Below, piece after piece: positions 55,875 through 64,000 of a stretch of DNA of 64,000 nucleotides (position 1 is its first letter; every line of letters begins with the position of its first letter). Source of the stretch: Diplodia intermedia (taxonomy: Eukaryota; Ascomycota; Dothideomycetes; Botryosphaeriales; Botryosphaeriaceae). The position numbers were made by a program, and so were the translations under genes. The notes beneath the pieces are model-generated. The model did not search any database. It was not told the DNA's origin and was given only the letters and a program-made list of their open reading frames with translations. The stretch covers positions 107,992 through 171,991 of the forward strand of contig JAKEKT010000078.1 of NCBI GenBank assembly GCA_021495925.1. The letters run 5' to 3'.

Positions 55875-57187
55875 AGCTGACTGCCTGTTGTTGCGGACTC
55901 GGGCTCGGGGTTCGGCGGCGGCGCGGATTCATCAAGGTGGCAGCTTACGCGCGGATGCGTGTTCATGTGGATCGGAGATTGCCCAGGCCGGAAAGCCGCC
56001 TTGCCGTAGCGCCACAACATCATCGCACTGCACCTATCGGCCTACTCCGTTCCTTGTTCGGGGATGGGATGATTCAAACATTTTCAGGCATCTACCAGCC
56101 ACTTTGCCAGGGTGTAGCGTATCAACAAGAAGGGAGGATTGATTCATCGTCTAGAAATGCTACGGTACGTTTCGGAACGCCTCCTGACGACGCGGCGTGT
56201 GGCGCTACTTGAACATTCGAGGCGGCTCAATATGCGAAGCAATTCATACATCCGTTTGTGGAGTGGCCGCATGAATTACACCAGTTGGAAGGGCTGCCCC
56301 CGTCCCACGTCGAGTCGCAGCTACAGCACACCCAGGGCATTTTGACGCAGTCAGGCGGGCTGCTGAGTGGACTGATGAGGCTTTTGTTATCTTCTTCCGT
56401 GCAACCGTGCAACCCGGGAAGCTGTGGACAGGAAAGCCATGGTCGGGCGACGGGCGACGTCTTTGTATACCTGACGGACAGCGGCATGTGCAGGGACTTT
56501 GTCTCTGTGTGTGTGACCGCAATGGATCTGCACAGCAGCAGCGATGGTTAGCGCGCGAAGGGAACAAAGCAGCTGAGGATCCAGGGCTTCTCCGTGGAGC
56601 CGTCGACTCTGGCTCGTGGCACGTACAGTGGCGCGCAGGATGTTGGTACTGGCCCGCAGTAGCAATACGGATTGCCTGACCCCTGGGGTTGAGGGAACAG
56701 CCAGGAGCCCGGGCAGGGAGGACGGAACGGGAGGGCTCTGAGAGAGTTCGGATGACGTACAGCAAGGGAAGTGTCAGAGAGAGGCTCTACACGAGCGCCG
56801 GCCGGGGTCAGAGCACGCGGAAAGGGCAGGAGAAGGAAACGAAAAGGAAAGAGCAGACATGGAGACGGAAAGAGATGGCGCTGGAGAGCGCGAAGCAGAA
56901 GGGTTTTTGAAGTCAGTAGTCATTAAACCGCACGAGAGCGAGATTCGAAACAAGCGCCTATGATGATCAGCAATGCGGTCGAGGGCGCGTGTAGTGACGG
57001 TGCAAGCGGGGGCTCGAGAAGCAGCCAGGACCACGCCCAGCACGTGGAGGGGCACCTGAGGGTTGCGCGTGGGCGTGGATCAAGGGGCTGTGAGATGCTT
57101 GGGGGAGCGCCGCGTCTGTGCGAGAAATGACTTCATCTGCCGCCCTCTCGCTTCCGCCCAAACACCATCCATCCCACCGCCCGCGCC
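55875..57187. other. Divergent spacer of about 1.3 kb
   Basis: It lies between the minus-strand hydrolase and the plus-strand aldo-keto reductase. Frames at 56240-56760 are open on both strands without motifs. A purine-rich stretch (GGAAACGAAAAGGAAAGAGC) lies near 56836. No gene supported. Confidence 0.5.
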
Positions 57188-58153
57188 ATGCCGCCCGCAC
57201 GCCCCGCCAGCGCCATCCTGCACGCCATTGGCAATCCTGCCTTTATCTACGGCACCGCCTGGAAGAAGGATGCCACCGCGAAGCTGGTCGCCGACGCCCT
57301 GGCCGCCGGCTTCGTGGCTGTCGACACGGCCGCCCAGCCGCGCCACTACCAAGAGCCGCTCGTTGGCGCCGGCATCCGCGACGGCCTCAAGGCGAGCCGC
57401 CGCGGCAGGGAGCAGATCTATGTATGCGTCTAGAGCCAGGGAACTCCCGTTGACCCGCCTAATGCAGGGCCAAAGGTACAAACAAAATTCACCGCGCCGG
57501 CAGGCCAGGATCCCGCCAACATGCCCTACTCGCCCGAAGACCCCATCGCCGCCCAGGTGCACGCTTCTGTCAAGTCGTCGTTGCTGAACCTCGCCGCAGC
57601 CGACGGCGAGGGTTCGTACATCGACTGTCTGCTGCTCCACTCTCCGCTGCCCAACATCCGGCAGACGCTGGAGGCGTGGAGGACGATGGAGACGTACGTG
57701 CCGCACCAGATCCGCCACCTGGGCATCTCGAACGTGTCGCAGCCCATTCTCGAGGTGCTTTACCGCAGCTCGACGGTGAAGCCGGCCGTGGTACAGAACC
57801 GCTTCTATGCTGCGACCGGCTACGACGTGTCTCTGCGCAAGTTCTGCCGCGAGAACAGCCTCGTCTACGAGAGCTTCTGGACGCTGACCGGCAATCCGCA
57901 GCTACTGCAGTCGACGCCCGTGTTCATGCTGGCTCAGTTTGCCGGCGTCAGCGCAGAGGTTGCGCTGTATGCGCTGGTCATGGCCGTGGATGTCGTCGTC
58001 TTGAACGGCACCACCAGTGGCGATAGGATGAGAGAGGATCTAGAGGGCATTAAGAAGGTGCAGGAATGGAGCAAGACGAAAGAAGACTCCTGGAACACCC
58101 TGTTGGGAGACTTCAAGCACATGATTGGAGACGGCGAGGAAATGGACGAGTAA
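57188..58153 (+). CDS. Aldo-keto reductase
   Basis: NAD(P)H-dependent reduction of a carbonyl is the family role. Two exons, 57188-57421 and 57476-58153, with a 54-nt intron (GTATGC..CTAATGCAGGGCCAAAG; the second AG is used to keep frame), give 303 aa. The tetrad is present: Asp46 in VDTAAQ, Tyr54 in RHYQE, Lys82 in QTKF and His133 in LLLHSP. LGISNVS and VVQNRFY are the usual strand motifs. Unusually, the end of the barrel (FWTLTGNPQLLQS) departs from the standard cofactor loop, as in fungal 'glycerol dehydrogenase-like' AKRs. Substrate unknown. Confidence 0.88.
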
Positions 58154-58403
58154 AGGGTGCATGCGCCGCGCCCACCGCTAGAGAACGGGGCAACAGGTTG
58201 CGATTGTAGAAAAACATGCGTTTGATGAGAAAGAAAGAAGTGGTCTGCGTGACAGGCAGTTTTTGGCGAGGGTCGGATCTACTTCCACAACAAGGCTAGC
58301 GGTATCTCGGGTTCTGCCACCGCCTCCGGGCGGCTGCGTTCCAAAAGTTTCTTGAGCGGCCACGACCTGAGCGGCTCCCTCCATCGCCGTGCAACCCGCA
58401 AAG

Positions 58404-59478
58404 ATGCCGTCCATCCACAACAGAGACAAGCCATGGGACACCGGTGACATTGACAAGTGGAAGGTACGCCTGTCCGCTCCCCCCGCTCACCCGCATCCGC
58501 TGACCCTGCGCGCAGATCGACGAGTTCAAGCCCGAAGACAACATCGGCGGCACCTTCGCCGAGGAGTCCTCCTTCGCAACCCTCTTCCCCAAATACCGCG
58601 AAATCTACCTGCGCGAGGCATGGCCAGTCGTCACTCGCGCCCTCGAGAAGCAGGGCATTGCCTGCACACTTGATCTCGTCGAAGGCTCCATGACCGTCAA
58701 GACCACCCGCAAGACCTACGACCCGGCTGCCATTCTCAAGGCTCGCGACCTGATCAAACTCCTCGCCCGTAGTGTCCCCGCGCCCCAGGCCCTCAAGATC
58801 CTCGACGACGGCCAGGCTTGCGACATCATCAAGATCCGCAATCTGGTCCGCAACAAGGAGCGTTTCGTCAAGCGTCGCCAGCGCATCCTCGGTCCCGACG
58901 GCAGCACCCTCAAGGCTCTCGAGCTGCTCACCGGTTGCTACATCCTGGTCCAGGGAAACACCGTCTCCGCTATGGGCGGCTACAAGGGTCTAAAGGAAGT
59001 GCGTCGTGTTGTCTTGGACTCCATGGCCAACATCCATCCCATCTACCACATCAAGGAGCTTATGATCAAGCGCGAGCTCGCAAAGGACCCCGATCTGGTC
59101 AACGAGAGCTGGGATCGCTTCCTGCCCAACTTCAAGAAGCGCCATACTTCCAAGCGTCGCGTCCCGCACAAGCTCACCGACAAGAGCAAGAAGGTCTACA
59201 CTCCCTTCCCGCCGCCTCAGGAGAAGAGCAAGGTCGACCTCCAAATCGAGAGCGGTGAGTACTTCCTCGGAAAGCAGGCCAAGGAACGCAAGGAGAAGGA
59301 GAGGAGGGAGGAGGCCATGCGCGAGAAGATGGACGAAAAGCGGAAGGCCCGTGCCAAGGAATTTGAGGCCCCCAAGGAAGATCTGGGTGGCAAGGAGAAG
59401 AAGCGGAAGCGGAAAGAGGAAGACGGCGAAAAGAAGAAGAAGAAGAAGAAGGAGGCATCGGATGACGGTGACGATTAG
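58404..59478 (+). CDS. KRR1: KRR1 small-subunit processome component
   Basis: An essential nucleolar factor for 18S rRNA processing and 40S assembly. Two exons, 58404-58463 and 58516-59478, with a 52-nt intron (GTACGC..CAG, phase 0), give 340 aa. The N-terminus MPSIHNRDKPWDTGDIDKWK continues directly into IDEFKPEDN after splicing. A KH-like RNA-binding fold includes the KRRQRILGPDGSTLKALEL stretch that names the family, then GNTVSAMGGYKGLKEVRRVV and NIHPIYHIKELMIKREL. The C-terminus is a Lys/Glu-rich tail with poly-Lys, suited to nucleolar localisation. Length matches yeast Krr1 (316 aa) plus a longer tail. It starts 250 bp after the aldo-keto reductase stop. Confidence 0.96.
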
Positions 59479-59767
59479 GTCATGGCGTCGTCGCTGCGAA
59501 AAATCGGGCATTTGCGTCGGCGTTTTGGGATATCCAGGTGCTCAGTAGGTCTTTACTCTGCGGGAATTCCGCAACCGATCAAAGATGGGTCAATCAATTC
59601 ACAGTTCTTCACGCAGACGCCACTTTTGAATGGTTTGAGCCTTGCAGATCATGGAAAGGCCATGCGAGGCAGACTCGGCCATTGCTTGTGTAACTTTTGC
59701 TACGAATACATCCAAATCTTCATCAGGCGCACACAAGCCAATCCCTTCCGCGCGAACCGCCGCTAAT
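59479..59767. other. Convergent spacer between KRR1 and the GH43 gene
   Basis: 289 bp holding both 3' untranslated regions. No open frame is supported. Confidence 0.5.
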
Positions 59768-61339
59768 TCATGCCAGCTGCATCTCAAACGACTCCACGAG
59801 CACAGAGCCGCCAAGAGACTGCGTGGCGAAGTTGAAGATGCCGAAACGATATCCAATAAAGTACTGCCATGCCGTGTTCATTGTGAACACCGGGCCCAGC
59901 CTGGTAAAGGTTTCTCCATCGGTGCTGTACGAGAAGGCTCCCTGGTGGGTCCCGGCAGGCGCGATGTCAGCCTCGATCTTCAAGTAGACCTTGGAGCCGG
60001 ACACATCAGCGCTTGCGACCTCGGTACCGGTGCTGTTGGTGTTCCAGCTAGAGTCCATTGTGATGCCTTCCCACATGGCCACCTTGGTTACACCGTCTTC
60101 CTTGACGATGCCGATCCAGGCGGACTGGTCACGGAAGAGAGAAAGGCCCGCGCGGTCTCCATCAGCCATGGCGGAGTATTCCATGACGATGGTGCCCACT
60201 GATGCAGGACCGATGATTCTGTGAGTCAGGGTATTGCGGGCAGCGTACAAGTCATCCGTCACCGTGGCCGCCTGCAACCTCAGCCCTCCGTCAAGCGACC
60301 ATTTCGTGTTGTCCGGATTGTGGTTCCACTCCCACTGATGGCTGAGCGACGAGCCCGAGAACGTGTCGATGCCGACCGGAGACTCGACTTCCTGCGGCGG
60401 AGTCGGCACATCTGGAGAGGGGTACGTGTCTCCCCAGGCCCCGTCGACAAGCGTGACGGACGGCCAGCCCTCGTCATCCCAGGTTATGGGCGCCAGGACG
60501 GGCATACGACCGCCTGGATATGCGTCGATGAACGACATGTAGTACCAGTCTCCGTTGGGCGTGTCGACAATGCCACCCTGGTGCGGAGCTCCGCCGCTGG
60601 CAACGGGAGCGGCAACTCTGTCCACAAGGTAGCGGCCTTCATAGGGGCCGAACGGGCCGTTCGTCGACTTCAACACATACTCTGCGTCTGGGGGCCGGGT
60701 AAGGAAGATGTAGTAAGTTTCGTTGATTTTGTAGAAACGTGATCCTTCGATATAGCCTGGATCCGAAGGCGACTCGAAGACGACCTGAGTGCTGACCTCG
60801 GTGGTTCCATCGGCCGACAGCTGAGCGACACTGATGTTGGTGGAGCCGTAAGCGACGTACAGCGAGTCGTCTGCTGGATCGATCAAAAGGCCTGCGTCGT
60901 AGTAGCAGTTGTCGATGACGGCATGCTTGCTCCACTCCCCAGACGGGTCGGAAGCTGTGTAAATGTGCGTCTTCAGGTCCGATCGCATGCAGCCACCCCA
61001 ATAGAACAGCTTGTTTGCGGGCCGATAGTTGCAGAATGACGCCCAGATACCTTGCACGTATGCTTGGCCACCGTTGAGATCATATGCATCTCCGAAATCC
61101 AGCACCGGAACACTGTGGCCAATGAACTCCCAGTTGACGAGATCGTAAGAGCGCAGAATGGGTGCGCCAGGCGAATAAGCCATTGTCGAGGCCGAGTAGT
61201 AGAAGGTATCGTCCACCCTAAAGATGTCGAGATCCGCCAAGTCCTCCCAGAGCACGGGATTGGTAAAGTCTGCGGCCGCTGCCGCCGCCGCGCCGCCCAA
61301 AAGCATGGCGACCGTCTTGATGAACTTTCTGCATGCCAT
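59768..61339 (-). CDS. Secreted GH43 beta-xylosidase/alpha-L-arabinofuranosidase-like glycoside hydrolase
   Basis: It hydrolyses xylan or arabinoxylan side chains outside the cell (family knowledge). Single exon, 523 aa from the ATG at 61339; the frame is open 25 codons further but only MACRKFIKTVAMLLGG followed by an Ala run gives a signal peptide (cleavage around 23). The five-bladed propeller begins NPVLWEDLADLDIFRVDDTF with the catalytic base Asp. YYDAGLLIDPADD carries the pKa-modulating Asp and GYIEGSRFYK the general acid Glu. GGAPHQGGIVDTPNGDWYYM is a standard blade. From about 330 a C-terminal beta-sandwich (SLSHQWEWNHNPDNTKW to VLVESFEMQLA) is typical of the GH43 subfamily 12 and related. 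All catalytic residues are present. Confidence 0.92.
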   Translation of the reverse strand: MACRKFIKTVAMLLGGAAAAAAADFTNPVLWEDLADLDIFRVDDTFYYSASTMAYSPGAPILRSYDLVNWEFIGHSVPVLDFGDAYDLNGGQAYVQGIWASFCNYRPANKLFYWGGCMRSDLKTHIYTASDPSGEWSKHAVIDNCYYDAGLLIDPADDSLYVAYGSTNISVAQLSADGTTEVSTQVVFESPSDPGYIEGSRFYKINETYYIFLTRPPDAEYVLKSTNGPFGPYEGRYLVDRVAAPVASGGAPHQGGIVDTPNGDWYYMSFIDAYPGGRMPVLAPITWDDEGWPSVTLVDGAWGDTYPSPDVPTPPQEVESPVGIDTFSGSSLSHQWEWNHNPDNTKWSLDGGLRLQAATVTDDLYAARNTLTHRIIGPASVGTIVMEYSAMADGDRAGLSLFRDQSAWIGIVKEDGVTKVAMWEGITMDSSWNTNSTGTEVASADVSGSKVYLKIEADIAPAGTHQGAFSYSTDGETFTRLGPVFTMNTAWQYFIGYRFGIFNFATQSLGGSVLVESFEMQLA

Positions 61340-61392
61340 TGCGGTTGTCTCCAAGGCAGATATCTGGGGATGCAGGCTACCGCAACGCCCGC

Positions 61393-61400
61393 AATATATA
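61393..61400 (-). promoter_or_regulatory. TATA-like box of the GH43 gene
   Basis: TATATATT on the minus strand lies about 54 bp before the GH43 start. Confidence 0.4.
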
Positions 61401-62344
61401 CATACACAGGCCAAGGCATGGTGGAGTTCTAAGTCTCACTTCAATATACGAGCGAGGTCACATTGCCATATTAGCCGGCATTTCCAATCAATGAGCATCC
61501 GCCATTAAGACCGATCCACCGCGACATGGCCTTCGGGGTATAGGGATTACCCAGAGCGGCAGGCCTGAGCGAGGCTGCCAAGGCGTGCCTGCTTTGAACT
61601 AGAACCCACCAATAGGGTTGCCGAGCGCTGCATGTTCCGGTGGGATACTTACGGACCTCCCACATCGACGAGCTCCGTTCTACTCTATTTAGCTAAAGAC
61701 GGTAAGACGCTATTTGTGAGGCTGTATGTGCACGGAGGCGGAACAGGGAGTTCACTACTAAATAGCAACCGGGCTTAAATTAATGAATAGACGAATCCTT
61801 AGAGGGTTCGTCTCTACTAGCGAGGCTAAAGAAAAAGTTATCTTACTAAGTTAGACACGCGTTTCGCTTATTTACGTTATTATTCTTATATTTATAATAA
61901 CGCTTTAAGTTAGTAAGCTTTATATAGAATATACTCTTATAAACTTAGCGTAGTACGTTTAAAAGTAAACCGTTAAAACTTATTCTTAAATAGAAGAAGA
62001 CGCTAAGAAATAAAGTATAAGTAACTACTTAAATATTCTAATTATTTAAGAATAAGTTAAGTTAGAATTAAGTACTTTAATTAGCTAATAAATATATATA
62101 GTTACGTAATTTATCTTTAAAAATATATATACGTCTATATTTATACCCGCTATAACTATTCTTTTATACTATAATAATAAATATATAAATTACTAATTTT
62201 TTTTATATAATTATTAACTTTTTTCTTTTTTCTTCTTTTCTTCTTCTTCTTATATTATTATCTTAAGTATTACGAATTATAGCTATCTAGTACTACTATC
62301 TAGTAGTAGAAGCGTAAGAAGCGCGCTACTTATACTTTTAAAAC

Positions 62345-62445
62345 TATTATAAACGTAGATATAGACGTAGATATAGACGTAGATAGATATAAACGTAGAT
62401 AATACTTAGATATAAATAAATATAGACGTAGATAATATATATACT
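62345..62445 (+). repeat. Short tandem repeat TAGACGTAGATA
   Basis: Units of ATATAGACGTAG and variants with ATAAACGTAG follow each other about eight times with small spacing changes, inside the AT-rich block. Confidence 0.7.
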
Positions 62446-63754
62446 AGATATTTTATTATACGTATAATTATCGCGTCGGCGCTAAAAGATTAATAATTTA
62501 AATATACTAAGCTTATTTTCGTTAGTCTTCGCTACGGCCCGTCTCGAATTAAGAAATATTATACGCTATAAATTTAGTAAAATAAATATATTTACTAATA
62601 CTACGCTTTACGTAGCGGTTATATTATAATAAATCTTTACTTATATTAAGAAAGATATATACTAATATCTAAAAAAAAGTTATATATAGATTATAGCTAG
62701 TTTAGACGTAATATATAATTTAAAAGATAGTTTAATATTTTAATATTTCTTATTAAGACGCTAGTTAAATATATATTAAAATTATTTAAAATAGCTAATA
62801 TTCGTCTTATCTATTAAAAGAATTAGTAATCTAGTAGAAAAGAAAAAGAAAGAGGGTTAGTAATTATATAAAAGAGATTAGTAATTTACGTATCTAATAA
62901 TAAATTATCTAAATACCTACTTTTTTAAAAATAATTTCTAAAATTAGTAAATTATTTAAATAGTAAATTACTAAAATACCTAGTTTTTTAAAAATAATAT
63001 CTAAAATATCTATACCCTTATCTAAATATCTATCTAGGTATTTAGATAAATAATAGATCTTATATAAAGTAAAGTTCGTAATTTATAAAAAACTAAGTAT
63101 TTAGATAAATAATTTTTATTAAAATACTTAGTTTTTTTAAAAAATTATTCTAACTTCGTTTCTTTATAGAAAAACGTAAAACTTTTAACTTAAGTACTTT
63201 ATATACTACGTTTTAATAGTATATAAAAATTTTTCTAATATATTCTATCGTTTAAGAGAAAATTAATTTTAAAATTAACGTATTTTTTATTTTTTATTTA
63301 AGCTATTCTTTATAAGTTTTTTTAGAATCTTTTAGTATTTTATAAGAAAATAAAGTAGAATAAATACTAAACGTCTTTAAAATAAAATTCTACGTAAGTT
63401 TATCTTTATTTTTAGTAATTTTATTTATTTCTATAAGATAAAGTATTTTTCTTCTTACGCTTTTACGTATTCTCGACGTAGAACGCTTTAAATTATATAA
63501 AACTAGTATAAAATCTAGCTTAAATTTACGGTAAATTACCTAAATATCTAGTTTTTTAAAAATAATATCTAAAATATCTATACTCTTACCTAAATATCTA
63601 GTTTTTATAAAATTTATCTAAATACCCTACTTTTAAGCATAACTTTTTATATATTTTCTTATAAATTATAAAATAAGTAAAACTAGATATTTAGATAAAT
63701 ATATTATAAAGTAGAGTATTTAGATAAAAAATATTTATCGAAATACCTAGTTTT

Positions 63755-63845
63755 TTTTTAAAATTAATGGCGTATTCTAGACTCTTTTTTAAATTAATCG
63801 CGTATTTTACTTCTTTTTTTTAAAATTAATCGCGTATTTTAGTCT
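63755..63845 (+). repeat. Three-copy tandem repeat near the window end
   Basis: TTTTAAATTAATSGCGTATTYTA units recur at roughly 30-32 bp spacing (AAATTAAT at 63761, 63791, 63823). A T-rich run of CTCTTTTTAG units follows to about 63920. Confidence 0.65.
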
Positions 63846-64000
63846 TTATTTAGCTTCTATTCGCCTCTTTTCGTCTCTTTTTAGTCTCTTTTTAGCCTCT
63901 TTTTAGTCTCTTTTCTAAATCTATATAATAGAATAGTTCTATATAGATAAAAATAGTAGAAATCTACTATTATAGTAGATTCTTAACTCTTTAAAGTTAG

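Larger units (their letters stand above)
61741..64000. repeat. AT-rich, CpA/TpG-depleted (RIP-mutated) DNA, no genes
   Basis: From about 61740, and completely from about 61860 to the window end, the sequence consists almost only of A and T with isolated CpG and CpT. CpA and TpG are nearly absent over more than 1.5 kb, whereas TpA is very frequent; CpG sites survive. This is the product expected of heavy RIP on repetitive DNA. All frames are densely stopped. The original element cannot be named. It may be the edge of a larger AT isochore or subtelomere. Confidence 0.85.

Noticed and set aside
1..64000. CRISPR arrays, operons, bacterial insertion sequences
   Set aside because: None seen; gene structure is eukaryotic throughout.

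Overview
The window is nuclear DNA from a filamentous ascomycete (Pezizomycotina; a Dothideomycete-like lineage is my guess). The evidence is short 50-110 nt GT-AG introns with CTAAC-type branch sites, GC-rich coding DNA, fungal-only families (Bys1-type secreted protein, Zn2Cys6 regulator, Sds3-like, Rrn11), and C-to-T decay in the CpA context typical of repeat-induced point mutation (RIP). Genes are monocistronic, on both strands, with long gene-free spacers.

Layout. 0-5.4 kb: C-terminus of an enolase-superfamily dehydratase, decayed DNA with a RIP-marked 93-bp tandem repeat, histidinol phosphatase (HIS2 type) and an FKBP12-type prolyl isomerase whose last two exons are duplicated just downstream. 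5.4-9.5 kb: gene-free, with a 249-bp MITE. 9.5-17 kb: a short-chain dehydrogenase, a Bys1-type secreted protein with a His-rich tail, and a conserved protein of unknown function. 17.6-30.3 kb is a housekeeping block: Sds3-like HDAC subunit, DNA topoisomerase II, Rrn11 and a RING-H2 protein. 30.3-41.4 kb is gene-poor and repeat-rich: a perfect 27-bp hairpin, minisatellites, a frameshifted hypothetical gene, 66-bp inverted/tandem repeats and a fold-back element. 41.4-47.5 kb: a Zn2Cys6 regulator and a Gvp36-like BAR protein. 50.8-61.3 kb is metabolic: MFS sugar transporter, MDR oxidoreductase, tRNA-Pro, HSL-type hydrolase, aldo-keto reductase, KRR1 and a secreted GH43 glycosidase. From about 61.7 kb to the end the DNA is extremely AT-rich, has almost no CpA/TpG and holds no gene.

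The most striking observation is the tRNA-Pro(AGG) gene at 54287-54427 (minus strand). Besides an ordinary 16-nt anticodon-loop intron, it has a 53-nt insertion inside the T-loop with every mark of a spliceosomal intron: GTAAGT donor, CTAAC branch site, CAG acceptor. Removing both insertions gives a 72-nt cloverleaf with perfect acceptor and T stems. The insertion splits the internal B-box promoter but carries a B-box-like sequence of its own.

Functionally the genes are mostly unrelated housekeeping functions: histidine synthesis, protein folding, chromatin, DNA topology, rRNA transcription and processing, membrane curvature. The right-hand set (sugar transporter, oxidoreductases, hydrolase, secreted GH43) could serve plant-polysaccharide use, but nothing in the sequence proves that they work together.
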